The notes under the pieces: generated by a model
What the model was told of the DNA's origin: nothing
What the model saw: the letters and a program-made list of their open reading frames with translations, nothing else
The model's database searches: none
NCBI GenBank assembly: GCA_029204225.1
Contig: CM055105.1
Coordinates: forward strand, 11,289,730-11,353,729
DNA: 64,000 nt
Source of the DNA: Diphasiastrum complanatum
Taxonomy: Eukaryota; Streptophyta; Lycopodiopsida; Lycopodiales; Lycopodiaceae
Direction of reading: 5' to 3'
In this document: positions 22,006-33,683 of the stretch, in pieces
How positions within the stretch are numbered: the first letter of the stretch is position 1
How the letters are laid out: each line of letters begins with the position of its first letter
Translations under genes and position numbers: made by a program

Positions 22006-22620
22006 CTACTTTTGTACATTTTCAAGAACATGTTCTAGTTCTTTATTGATCAATACTGAGTTTAAAGCACGATCAGTCATAGAGTAACAATGAGTAAGCC
22101 TATATAGATATCCTTGCCTTTTTCCAAGTGCAAGGACTCTATTTGCATTATCAATAATATTACATGAGGCTAATCCAAACTCTACTCTATGTTCTAAATC
22201 ATTAATCTTGCTAACAAACAACAGGTTTGTAGCAAGATTTGGGACATACAACACCTTTGGAATGAGTTTGGATTCACCACTCTGAAAATACAATACATTC
22301 ACCTTCTATCATGTGTGAGCTAGTATCTCCAAGGTGAACAGATTTCTTTGTATTGTAGGCCAAATAGTCATGGAACCATTCTTGATGGCTTGTCATATGT
22401 TGTGTAGCTCTAGAATTATTGATATTCTGATGGGTCACCATAAATGCATTTTTCTCATCTTCATCATTGGAGTTTTGAGATGTTTTTGCTACTGTATTAG
22501 CTTGTTGGTCTAGCTGCTTGTTGTCGTTGTTGTTGTTGAACTTTAAGATTCTGCAGTCTTGGATCTCATGATTTGTCCTCTTGCAGTAGTTGTAGAACAT
22601 CTTCTGGTTATAAGTAGTTT
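22006..22620 (-). pseudogene. Copia zinc-knuckle and protease remnant
   Basis: The minus strand reads a damaged zinc knuckle (YNYCKRTNHEIQDC, first Cys lost), then a protease whose active site reads NSRATQHMT instead of DSGATQHMT, so the catalytic Asp is gone. It continues with VLYVPNLATNLLFVSKIND in an overlapping frame. It lies just inside the LTR fragment at 22776-23240, in the order expected of one minus-strand copia element. Confidence 0.75.
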
Positions 22621-22775
22621 GCTGATTTCGATTCTATGCTAGCTTGTGTGACTGTTTTTTATTAGTTTTTTTTTTATTTGACTGCCTTCTTCTGCTTCTC
22701 CTGCTTCTTTGAACTTCTCTTGGAGTATAAAGCATGAGAGTCTTCAGATTGGGCTTGTCTGATATGGCCAATTTT

Positions 22776-23240
22776 TGTGTACTTTTCACATGTGTGAGGA
22801 CATCTCAAACAATGTGAATGATCTCCTAAGATTTGTGTGATTGCTCATAGATCTATCTTGAATAAGATACAAACAATCTAGCTCACAAATCTAAGGCAAG
22901 AGCACTCTACACATGCATCTATCACAAACCATTCATCACATAATGAGAGGCAACTTTGGATGAAAAAAACTAAGTATAAAATTGGCTTGCTCTCGGATAG
23001 AGAGAGAATGCTACATCAAGCTCTCTAGTAGAGAGAGAATGGAAAAATTATTCTAAGTGTTGGAGCATGCTACATCCAAATCTCTCTTCAAAAAACTAAG
23101 TGTGGACTCAATCTCACTCATCCTCATAGTAGCTCGAGCTCCATGAAGTGTGGTAATGGAGTGCAATGATTGGACCTCCCTAACATAACCTCTTTCTTTG
23201 ATTGCACCACCTACATAGTCTGACATAGCCACAAAGCTAT
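22776..23240 (-). repeat. Truncated LTR of the 14.4/45-kb family
   Basis: The plus strand begins TGTGTACTTTTCACATGTGTG, matching TGTTGAATTTCACACGTGTGG at 45018. It contains the paired (C)TCTAGTAGAGAGAGA blocks (about 22995-23040) and ATTGGACCTCC boxes (about 23180). U3 is cut off near 23240, where a plus-strand gag fragment begins. Confidence 0.7.
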
Positions 23241-23283
23241 CAGATCCAGAAGGCTAAGCATTCAAACAAAGAATGATCAACAA

Positions 23284-23680
23284 GTGATAACACAATTTAC
23301 AACAATGGCTTCAATAAGCAGTATACAATCGAAGATCTGTACAATCCTCGACTCATCAGGATCTAACTTCCTAGCATGGAAAGTTAGGACCTCGCTGATA
23401 CTAAAGGGAGAAGGATTATTTCTCTGGGTAGATGGCACCGAGGAGATGCCTACAACTACAGGCAAGGAGCTACGCGAATGGAGGGAGAATAATGACAAGG
23501 CAGTAGCCATGTTATCATCATCCATCAAGGATAGTCTGATTCTTGACCTGGCTACACTCTCTAAAGCAAAAGAGATGTGGGATACTTTACTCACAAGATT
23601 TTAGACGAAATCATGCAGTCAGATCATGTTGCTCGAAAATCAGCTGACAAACCTGCAGTGGAATGGTAAAGACCTCTGAA
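23284..23680 (+). pseudogene. Copia-type gag fragment
   Basis: From ATG at 23305 the frame reads MASISSIQSKICTILDSSG, then SNFLAWKVRTSLILKGEGL and LWVDGTEEMP, a UBN2/gag-type N-terminal domain. It ends in TAG at 23602. Past the stop, the same frame continues with MLLENQLTNLQWNGKDL, so the stop is a lesion in a longer gag. It is truncated near 23680 by a minus-strand RT-type remnant. Confidence 0.7.
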
Positions 23681-23689
23681 GCTGAAACC

Positions 23690-24820
23690 CAAGAGCCCGA
23701 GAAACCAACCTATATAAAATCTCTCCACACACGCCACCGCCAGGCTTTTCCAAGGCTATCAAACGAGCAGCACCAAGAATACGAGCAATGGAAAGAGGAA
23801 TACGCCCACATGCTACGGAGGAGCAAACTTGAAAGAGAAACCAAACCCGCTAGCAGAATCATCAAGAGAAAAACAATCATAAAGATGCTCGAAAACCATA
23901 CCAGAAGGACCCCCAATTGACAGATGAGGGCTGCGTAGAAAAGCATTAAAAAAATGAGATTTTGAGAGCTGTAGATCGGAATTAGGTTCCAAGTTCTCAA
24001 CAAAAGAGGGAAGACAATCATTTGTCGATGGATGAAGAAACTCCAAAGCCCGAAGGGTGACAGTAGAAGGAGTCGATGGACTCGTAGGAGCTAGAGCTCG
24101 AGCTGCACGAGAATACTCACCCACTTGCCCAAGTAAAACATAGCGACACAACCAACGATGAACAGGGGTTATAGAAATACCATTCGAAGTAAAATCCTGA
24201 AAAATCCTGAGCAGCAGGCGCTCGACAACGAAGAAAATGCTCCTCTTGTAAATTTTTCCAATCTCTTGACATAAAGAGACGAATCATGTTGCGAGACTCC
24301 CGGTGACCAGCATCACCACCTCGAGGAGGCAAAGGCAAACGAAAAGCAAAAAGGCATGCCAAGTTGCAGTATCAGAAGGTTTGGAAGCCAAACGAGACAA
24401 AGGTAAGGACAAAGCTCTCTGGACATCTAAGCGCAAGGTAAATAGTATGTGTGCATAAAGTTGAGGACGAGAAAAACCTAAGTGAAAAGTGGCTAAAACA
24501 TCAAGGGAGCGAATCCAGGTCAGGTGGCGAAGTGGGAGCAAGATAAGGTGCAAGGTCGACATTGGTTAATGCGAGCTGCTGACGGAAAGCGGAGCAAGTG
24601 TTTTGATGGCGAGAAAGACGGGCACCTTGCACATAAAGGCGACCACAGCCCGCACATGGAACACAGGGGCGAGAAGAAGAAGATGGAGAAAGCTGAGAAA
24701 TTGAAAGAGAGCAAGAAAGGTGGTGGCGAAGATGGGGCGGACAGTATAGCGCCACCTGGCCAGAGGAAACAAGCAAGGAATCTGCAACATTTGGTGGGCT
24801 TCAAGATGTGCGCATGAAGG
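23690..24820 (-). pseudogene. RT-type polyprotein remnant: zinc finger and pre-RT region
   Basis: Read leftward in shifting frames: a Cys-Cys-His-Cys finger (CAGCGRLYVQGARLSRHQNTC in outline, about 24600-24680), a WHAFLLF block and PPRGGDAGHRE, then GEYSRAARALAP (about 24090) and SIGGPSGMVFEHL (about 23900). The last two resemble the region before the fingers of reverse transcriptase in non-LTR-type polyproteins (GxSR..ALA and GPSGL..HL). The RT core is not present. Several frameshifts. Confidence 0.6.
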
Positions 24821-26420
24821 GTGGTCTAAAGGTGAAGCAGGTTTCTTTTCTCCAAGCCGAGCAAGAGGATTAAAATCCATGAGTTGTAGAGGATGAGAAG
24901 ATTCTTGAAGAACCATATTGACAGACAAAGAAGATCCCAGCTTTAAAGCAACACGAGAAATGCACAGACAAAAGGCAAAATGGAAAGCCGCAGACAGCAA
25001 GACAGGCTTTCTGTAAAAGATTGTGCAAAAATGAAAATTGGAATAGCAAAAGTGATGTAAACCTTACAATTTGAAAAAAGAGGGGAAATCAGCTACCTAA
25101 GAATATTTGTTATTTTTTTATACGTTTTCTAAAACCAAGAGGGCTTTTCCTCGAACTATACCCGAATAGAGGGAAAAAAGCTTGTATGACTGGCCTGAAA
25201 ACAGTTCGTAGAAAAGAAAAACAGCCCTAATTGAACTCGCTCTGGCTAAAACTCTATCTTCATGCTTATTAACAGAAGACAATTCTGTTACAATAGCTCG
25301 TTCGTGAGTTCTTATTATGTGAACACAATCCTGACCATAGCATCAAACTTTCTTAAAGGCTTGGCTGATTGAGTAATCGCTGTAGCCCAATTTATTTCTC
25401 TGTCCAATCCTTTCCTTGCTAAGAAAAGCCTCCATTATTGCTTCCAGATTTGGAATTGAGTGGCGAAGAGAGAGATGATGTCCGCGTTGAGGATGAATCA
25501 CAACTTCCTTCTTTCTTTACTTTTCTGAAGCACTGATATGGAATACGTTACACAATAGAATGGTGTTCCTATTTCAGCAAAGGTGAGCGCCCAAGCGGCA
25601 CAGGAAACAAAAAGAGCTTGAATATATGATGATCTGTAAGTCAGGTCAGTGATAAGAGTCAAGGTTATTAAAAAATCTAAATTGTCAACACATTTATCAA
25701 CATCTACTAAAATGACAAATGATTATTACTATGACTTGATATGATTTATAAACTTTATTTTGATATTATGTACATGTGTTCTATTAGGCGCATGAATTTT
25801 CATTAGCCTATCACCAATTTTAGATTCAACCAATGGCCTATGACATTGATTAACATCTAACATTATAGTTCAGTAGCTTAACTACACCATCAATGTTAGT
25901 AAATGAAAGACCAACAACTTCACAGGTCATCTCGAATAATTTTGCAAAAACCACTTGTTTTGTTTGGAGAATGTTAAATTTGATTATGGACTGAGTCAAG
26001 AGGAGCGAATATAGTAAACAAAATGGTATTGAAATTATTGAACGGAAGATGCATACAAAGTGTTCAAAGTGTATGGCTTGTTTTTTCTAATAAAATCTAG
26101 ATGCACCATCAATTAAACAAATATTCTCTACTTTCTAGAAAATTTTCCTTGTTAACGCTCTAAGTTCCCTTAGATGCTTTTGAAACTGCATTAGAGGAAA
26201 CAATGGGGGGCTTAATTCTTCATCAGCTGGGCTATCAAGACTCAAGAGGACAAACTAAAGCAAAGATATGTGTTGAAAATATGACCATTTTTTTCCTAGA
26301 GACATGCAGCATGTTATGATCATGAGGATAACTTGTGATATTATTATTGGTATCAACTTTAGGTTCATCTTCTATTTCAAAGACCTCAGATCCTTTTGAT
26401 GTAGACACTTTCCTTCCACT
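24821..26420. other. Intergenic, nothing recognised
   Basis: No supported coding region or repeat pair. It should contain the 3' UTR of the minus-strand gene that ends at 26421. Confidence 0.45.
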
Positions 26421-28992
26421 TTATGTGTCTGACACACACACTATTTCATGAATTCCTACATCTTCTTCTGAACATTCTATCTTGCTTTTTGAAGGAAATT
26501 TGCTTGACTTATCCAGATTAGTATACACATTTGTGATTTGTAATGGGCTCTTATGTGGGTTCTCTATCTCACTGAAAATCTGCTCAAGGACACTTTTCAC
26601 TTCAATAGTCCGCACAATAGCCTCAGTTCTACGTTGTGATTCCCTCTCACTGCTGATTGTTGATGTAGTTCTGGGGGTGTCTCCTGCTGGAATGGCGGGG
26701 AGGCTAGGACGCCAAGGCATAACTCTCTGAGCTAGCTCTTGGGAATTGATTGATTCAGTCTTAGCTAAAACTGCAGGAACAGAAACATTTTGTGCATGTC
26801 TTACATCCTGTAACTCCATTATAATAAGCCGATTCTCTGTTTCAAAGTTTGTCTTGTTCTGAAACCTCAAATCGAATGCCTTTTGCTGTATTAGGTATTC
26901 GTAAGATTCTCCTGCTCTATCAGACATAAAATCATCGTTCTCTGACATTCTTAGGGTGATTTGTTCAGCAATTTCAGAAGATCTGCCATAAGCGGTAGTA
27001 GTAATTTTTCTTGGCATTGGATTAGGTTTGCCGTCTTGCAGATTTTGTGAGATGGTGTCGTGGGATAGTATTCTTCCTTGGAAGCCATAATCACTTGCTT
27101 TTTGACATTTTTGACCTACAACCATATATGTATCATCGTCTTGCCCAAGCACTTCTTGTGGTGAAAGTAAACCTCTAGAAGATGCAAATTTTGCTTTGTT
27201 GTCTCCAAAGTCCCAACACTCGTTCATATTTCCATCATAATTCCAGGTTCCCACAAACAAATTCTGCAAGAGCAGCTCATTGTTTTCAAAATTTGACCTA
27301 GAAATTCCCACTCTTGCAAAGTCACTGCCAAGTAGTTCAAACTCATCCTCCAAGTCCATTAGCTTTCGTTCCGAGTTCTTGTTTTGCATCCTCTCCTTTT
27401 CAATAAGTTCTTGAAGAAGAGTGACATGCTCTTGTAATTCCTTCTGCTGCTTTTGATTCTTCTTGGCATCAAGAGCTTGTTCACTGGCTTTTTGCTTCTT
27501 TGCTGTCACATTTCGATTTGCCTTGTCTAGAGTCCTTTGCAAAACCTACATGGAATAGATTGATTATGTTTTAAGTTGTGAAAGCCGCACTACAGGGGAG
27601 ATTGAAAGGAAACGATGCATTGAAACTCAAACAACTCTACAAATCCGAGATATTGAAGACTTCTATGATTAGAATCTTTAGTATATCCTCTCCCTGAAGC
27701 AATCTACCTGCAGATTTGGAAATAATAAGACAATTAAGAAGATCACAAGAGTCTCAAGTCTGTGAAGATCATCATTTGGATTACTACTCTAATTAGCTCT
27801 TAGCATTACTTGCATGCAATTCTCGAGGTGGTGATTAGCAGCCTCCAATTGGAGGGCTTTGTCCTTTACATGGCAGAGTTCTCTGTTTTCACGGCTTAGT
27901 CTATTATGCAGCACATTTATCTTGTTAACTGCTTTCTGTAATCTTGCAATTTCTGCAGCAAATGCATCTCTTTCAATTTCCACCTCCTGGTGAAAGTAAA
28001 CCATTCAAATCAGGAAAAATGGCAATTTTATAAGTGGGGTAGAGTTAGCAGCTTCACTAAGCAAGTAATAAGCTGCATATCATGAGTTTTCTTTCAAGGA
28101 GAGTATATGATATTTTACTCTGGTGTGCGTCACACGTGCATCTCTACGTAGATGGAAAATCTGCTCGTGCTGCTTCTTGCATGTAAATTGCAAGTTTTCT
28201 AGATTTTTCTTCAATCCTGTGATTCTAGCCTTTCAGAAGAATATTCATTGTTTTCTCCTTAACTACATCCTTATTAGTAGCCATTAGTTCTCTTGGTCTG
28301 GTCTAATTGCCAAATGCAAGCATCCATCAGAAGCTTCTGTTGCACATAGATATGCCACATAAAAACGAAGATACTGAAAACAAGTTTTTTTTAAACCAAG
28401 AGCAGACTTTGTAAAAGATCTTGGGACTAGCACAAGTTGGAGTGCATGCCTTTAAGTTTAGAACGTAAACGTGAAGAGCAAATGGCTCGAGGGGCATCTA
28501 AATAACCCAGAATTTCCAAATCTTCAACATCCTTCTCCAATTTCCTGCTCAATCGCAAGAGTGACACTACAATCATAAACCGCTTGCTGCCAGCATCGCT
28601 ACTTTGGTAAGAAAGGCACTGACCTCAAAATTAAACTTTACCATAGACAAAAATGCTCTGACATCAACATGTAATTCAAAAATTAGATTGATTGACGTGG
28701 TCTTCATGTGTAGATTTGTATCCGAAACTGCTGATATCGTTGTATGTGTGTGTAATCAAAATTCAACTTACCATACATAGACAGAAAAATGTTGTGAGAT
28801 ATAGTTGCCAATTTACAGTGATTGATGTCATCTTCATTTGCGCAGATTAATATCTGAAATTTCTGGCTTGGTTGTATTTGTGTTTGTGTGTGTGTAATCT
28901 AAATTAAGCTTCGCCATAGACAGAAAATTCTCTGACTTGTAATTCCCAATTTTCAGTGATTGATGTCATTGATTAATATCTGAAACTGCTAA

Positions 28993-29058
<66 letters not shown>

Positions 29059-29501
29059 CAAAGCCTGTTTTGTAGCGTAACAGTTGACACGCGCACTTTG
29101 TAACGCTTGAAAAAATGTGACTGTTCCAATAATGCCCGTTTGAGATCGATGATCTCTTCCAGAAGCGATTGCTTGTCCCTGCTATCAAACACCAACTTCT
29201 TTGGCAGAGAAGCAGGGGCGTTCCTGCTGCTGCTGCAGCTACCGCACTTATTGCTGATCATCTTCGTGATTAACTCCCATCCATTGCACTTGTTATTATT
29301 GCTCATCTTAGCAATCAATTCCGATCCCTGTTGAGCAAAACTATTAGCAGATAGGCACCAACTAGAGTTTGAGGGAGGCAGCCATGCTCCTGCTGCTGCA
29401 GAGAGATGAGTATAATTTTGCGATGGCGATGGGTGGTGGTGCTCCTTATTGGCATTGCAGCGGGATGGCGATCGAGGCTTGGGCTCTTGTATGCTTTCCA
29501 T
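26421..29501 (-). CDS. Unrecognised coiled-coil protein, 605 residues, four exons
   Basis: Exons on the minus strand: 29501-29097, 28229-28119, 27986-27810 and 27545-26421 (stop TAA). All introns are GT-AG and phase 0; the first donor (TACAAA|GTGCGC) is the weakest. ATG at 29501 is the first in frame. Residues 1-110 are Ser/Asn-rich. About 110-310 is heptad-like and charged (LLEEIIDLKRALLEQ, EIARLQKAVNKINVLHNRLS, LQELIEKERMQ) and should form a long coiled coil. The C-terminal half is polar and probably disordered, with PWRPSLPAIPAGDTP. No signal peptide or membrane helix. Uninterrupted frame over four exons and host-like codon use argue for a real host gene. I do not recognise the family; a cytoskeletal or scaffold role would be guesswork. 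Confidence 0.75.
28622..28994. repeat. Three degenerate ~130-bp repeats in intron 1
   Basis: Units starting near 28627, 28757 and 28900 share, in order, AAATT(A/C)AACTTACCATA-like, GACAGAAAA, TGTAATTC, GATTGATGTCATCTTCAT, GATTAATATCTGAAACTGCT and a TGTGTGTG end. The third leads into the long TG microsatellite. Confidence 0.7.
28995..29058. repeat. Compound microsatellite (TG)23(AG)9
   Basis: 23 TG units at 28995-29040 followed by 9 AG units at 29041-29058, within intron 1 of the 26.4-29.5 kb gene, about 40 bases from its donor. Confidence 0.97.
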
Positions 29502-30716
29502 GTCGCCTCACCCTTGGCCCTCGATCAATCCTTCCCAGGAGACTTCTCTTGTGGGCGGTTAGTTAGTATTGTTGGTGTTTGTTACTTTTACTAATAATAT
29601 TTTCGAGTGTATTTTGTGAAGGAAAATCAAACATGCCACCAAAAACTCCCAACATCATGATGATGATGATGCAGTGCTCTAACACAATAGATAGCATCCA
29701 TTACGAGGGACTCGTAACAATGTTCCAACTTTGCTAGGGTGAGCCCAGCCTAGTTGAGTAGGGCCTACACATTTTGATTTTTAGCTTTGTCACATTTTGA
29801 TTGGCTTGGTTTGCTAAACAATGAGGTGGGAGTACATAAGCATTTTATGGGGCACATCTACTTTCATTATAAGCTTTTAGGGCACATCCACTTTCATCAT
29901 ATGTGATTTTCTTTTCTTTTTTAGATACATGTTTACATCTCTACATATTAAAAATGATTGAGAAGACTTCAAAAATGAATTGGTATTCTAGACATATACC
30001 AAAGCTTAATTATCACTAAGCTACTTTTTGGTCCTTATGGCCAACTTATATCCTTATTTGAACACTTTTGGGGAGATACATTTTCAATCTACTAAGGTCA
30101 ATAGATCCTTTTAGGCTCAAAAGGTTTGGATAGATAACTGACATTAAAGGAGTTTCTAATTTTTAGAAGACCCTATAAGGAGCCAGATATAATAAAAATA
30201 TTTTTTTTAAATCATAAATGCCACAAAAAATAAAAAATAAAGGGTGTGGGATAGGGGATGGTGAAATTCTTTTTATCATCAATAATGTTTTAAATTTGGA
30301 AAAAAATAATTGATCTTTGCTAAAAAGAGAGAGAGGGGGAGAATTTTTTTAAGAAGAGAGAAAGAGAGAGGGAAGAACGGGGGGGGGGATGTTTCGGGCT
30401 TGTGTTGGGGACCCTTTCTGTGCCTCCCTAATCGGTCGGATCTAGAGGGCAAATAAGGGGTTTTGGATCTCCAACCGAGTGAGTAGTCTTGTATAGTATC
30501 GGGCTTCGATCCAATGGGGAGAGGGTAAACGACGAGATAGGAGTGGAAATCTAGGCTTTCTAAGTTTGTCAATCTTAGCTTAGGATTTGATCGTGGAATA
30601 GCCTAGATTTGGGCGTTGTTCATCTTTGATGCTTCTTTTTAGTCTTTTTCTAGGTTTGGTTTATTCGTGCTTATCTAGGCATCCTTGGCTCTAGATCTTC
30701 TCCTCAAGAGGTTGAT
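29502..30716. other. Upstream and intergenic region
   Basis: Should contain the promoter of the minus-strand gene starting at 29501; no convincing TATA box is chosen. A purine-rich segment with a run of ten G lies near 30320-30390. No coding region is supported. Confidence 0.4.
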
Positions 30717-31194
30717 TATAAAGACCCTCGAGGATTGCCCCTAAGATGAGGATAGGAGAACACAATAGAAGAGACTATGGAGCCAAACCGCCCAACCAAT
30801 CCTAGATCAAAATTGGATCTAGCCCCCAAGCCATGCCATGTGAAGCAAGAGGAGAAGAGAGAAACTGGTAACCTAAACCCAATATGTCGACGGGAGAATC
30901 CCTACCTCATTATATAGAGAGTAGAGTCCTGTGCATGAAACCATGCAATCTCCATGCAGGTCAACTATAAATGGATCACATCTCTTCATGCAATCCTCCT
31001 GCCTATATCCGTCACACAGACATGCAATACTCCATATGTCTCAATTAGAGTGTCTGGGTCCTCTCAAGGTAATTAGTCACAAACAGGCCTTGACATGGAA
31101 TTAAATCATGGCGTGACCAATAATCTCAAGTACTGGAAGGCCGGTCTACCATATTAGAAATATTCCAGGTCCTTAACTGAATATGGCCATAACA
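30717..31194. repeat. Solo LTR with 5-bp target duplication
   Basis: 478 bases flanked by TTGAT on both sides (30712-30716 and 31195-31199). The ends are TATAAAGACC (TG changed to TA) and ATGGCCATAACA. A second copy of the same family lies at 62833-63324 with its own duplication. No internal element sequence is attached, so this is a recombined solo LTR. A TATATAG box occurs near 30914. Strand is not assigned. Confidence 0.85.
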
Positions 31195-32630
31195 TTGATC
31201 TTCTCAAGGGAGGTGAACAATGAAAGAAAATCAGAACTGAGATCATTCAGGTTGCTCAGATAGTAATGATGCAAATGCCATGTCTTGGTAACCTACGCTT
31301 CCTGGCGACTGTAAACTCAATATTTGTTTTTCAATTTGATAACGAAAGCACACGAAGACATTCTAATTCTACATTCTATTTCTCCATCTGATCTTTTGTC
31401 CCAGCCTTCATCTAATAGTTCAGATAATAAACTATTTGATAAATTTTTGCATACAAACATCTTTGGAGTTTTGTGTATATTGACACTTGAAAACTCACCA
31501 ATTGGCAACTAGCTATTCACCTCAATAGAATGGCATAGTAGAGAGAAAGAATCAAAATCTCATGGAGGCAACTAGATCAATTTTTAATTTGGCAAAATTG
31601 CCAACAAGATTTGGATAGAAGCTGTATCAATGGCTTGTCATTTACAAAATTATGCAAGCCTCAAATCAATCCATAAAAAGACTCCACACAAAACATAGAT
31701 AGGTCAAATCACTACTTCAATGATTTTTCTAGCATTCACGAAGGATCTGGATCCAGATGAAATGAAAGGAATAATGTCATTTATTGATTATTTGCGGTTC
31801 ATGAGCCAAAAGTTTTCAGAATACAAGGATTACAATGATGAATATGGGTTGAAACCACAAAATCTGTCGAATATATTTCCAAACAAAAGAAGTTGTCAGG
31901 ATCAATGTATAGCCAATAAGCTTTTTGGCCACAATCCTTGCCAACCACTTTCAACTGGTTGAATTCATCCCATGCAGAGAAGTTGTGTTGGACAAGTTTG
32001 TTGCAATATGGCCTCCAGATGAAGATGATGTGGAGGGTTCCATACCTATTTGGTTTTTGAGTTGCATTCAACATTTGGATCAAACAACAAACTAAGCCTG
32101 AGATACTTTTCATTCTTAAATTACTTTGCATTTTATATTTTATTGCATTACTTCATGTCCATTATGAATGACAATCCTTTATTGCATTGCTTTGTGCACA
32201 TCATAAATTTCACTTAGATTTCTATATATGATATTGATTGTTGTTTTAAAATCCGACATTGCACATGGTTTTAATTTCTTAGTTGGTTATTACATCAATC
32301 CACATCTCTAAATTTGACATTGCAATTTTTGAAAAAAGAACATTGCACATATAAAAACAATGGCAATATAGCACGATCATTTGCAATAATAATATTTTCA
32401 TAATATGAATCAATGTATTGCAAAATTGGTGCTTTAATGTTGCACGAGTCTTTGTAGATCTAACATCAAGTAAAATAAATAAACCTAATCTATCTGTCGT
32501 CGTCATGACGTCCAGTCTGCATGAACACAAGCAAACAAACTACATTAATATTTAATGCTTGATCGTATTAAATTAACTTAAATTGACGTTAGAATACAAG
32601 CCACATTAGTATGAATACAATAACTAGTAC
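31195..32630. other. Unassigned sequence
   Basis: Short open frames on both strands (for example 31720-31962 plus, 31799-32131 minus) are not backed by motifs. Around 32090-32420 the sequence repeats words such as TTGCATTGC and ACATTGCA in a loose pattern. Confidence 0.35.
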
Positions 32631-32634
32631 TTAC

Positions 32635-33200
32635 ATTTGGAGGATGACCCTCGCTCTTTAGTTTGTCGACTAATGCGTCGTACGATTCCCTGTAGGCATA
32701 TTCGTATTCCTCCTTAGTTGGCAGACGTCCATAGTCCGCCACCTATTCATGCATTCAATTTAAGCTGAAATTAATTTAGGGCTACGTTGAAGCAGCTAGT
32801 CATAATGCATATTAAAAAATAAAAGCATATGAATTGCCTATCCCATGCATCCTAGCGGTTGCAGCATCTTTCTGAATCTTGTATTTATCTGGTGTTCGTT
32901 CATTCCCTTTTACATGGTTCCAATCATTTCTTGAACACCAGGAGGGCTTGGATTGCCCGTCCCTATAAGCTCGTCGTGCCATATCACAACGATGCCTAAT
33001 CCATAAGCTCATATGCTTATAAATTTCCTTCTCCTCGATTTTCTCTTCTTGTTGGAATTCATCATGAAGGGTACCAATGGCCTGTCGTGTATTGGCGGCA
33101 GGTTGTTCGGACCAATTACTAAATAATCTATCACCAAAATGGTGTTAGCATAAAGAATAGAGTCGGTCCAAAACCACCCTCCCTTTTCTATTGGCAATTA
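32635..33200 (-). pseudogene. Exon-like blocks of an unknown mobile-element or host gene
   Basis: Minus-strand blocks read WIRHRCDMARRAYRDGQSK and WNHVKGNERTPDKYKI (about 33010-32830), then after an intron-like gap VADYGRLPTKEEYEYAYRES to PPN|GTAAG (about 32740-32637). The composition is protein-like and the GTAAG is a good donor. The style resembles accessory ORFs of plant transposons, but I cannot name a family. Confidence 0.35.
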
Positions 33201-33660
33201 TATTGCCTTGAGGATCCACGTAAGTATGAAAATTGTCAACTAGCTTTGTTGGTTCTATTTGGCAATTTGGAGGCCAAACTTAGATTTCAACTTATACATT
33301 CAATTTTTTACGTCAATAAGGCCTAAAAATAGTGTCCTTACTATTTTGAGAAAGTAGGTGAAGTGATAGGTCGGATCTGGACCTATTTCTATTGGTTAAT
33401 TGAGATACATTGAATCTAGTCAAGTAAACTAGGTTTTTTGGTAAGTACTTGGAAACCACCAATTAGGAAAATATTTGTCAAGTGGCCAAAAATCGATGTA
33501 CCATTACTGTATATGCATTGTCAAACCATGGTTAACAGAGATAACCAGAGTTAATTTGTGGCGCCAAATAGATCAGTGTTTCAAATTTTTGCCAACACTT
33601 TTTCTCAGATTCATGGCTTTTTGTCTACGCAAATTTTCAGATTCATAGTTCATTGTTTCA
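33201..33660. other. Unassigned sequence
   Basis: No motif or repeat seen. Confidence 0.35.
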
Positions 33661-33683
33661 TATTTTTGCATGCAAATTACGAA

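Noticed and set aside
24520-25000. Plus-strand frame 24524-24817, Lys/Glu-rich
   Set aside because: It is the antisense shadow of the RT-type remnant with the Cys/His finger on the minus strand.
28989-29096. Reading the first exon of the 26.4-29.5 kb gene on through the TG microsatellite
   Set aside because: The frame stays open only as poly-HT. Splicing at 29096 joins in phase to the next coiled-coil exon and gives coherent protein.
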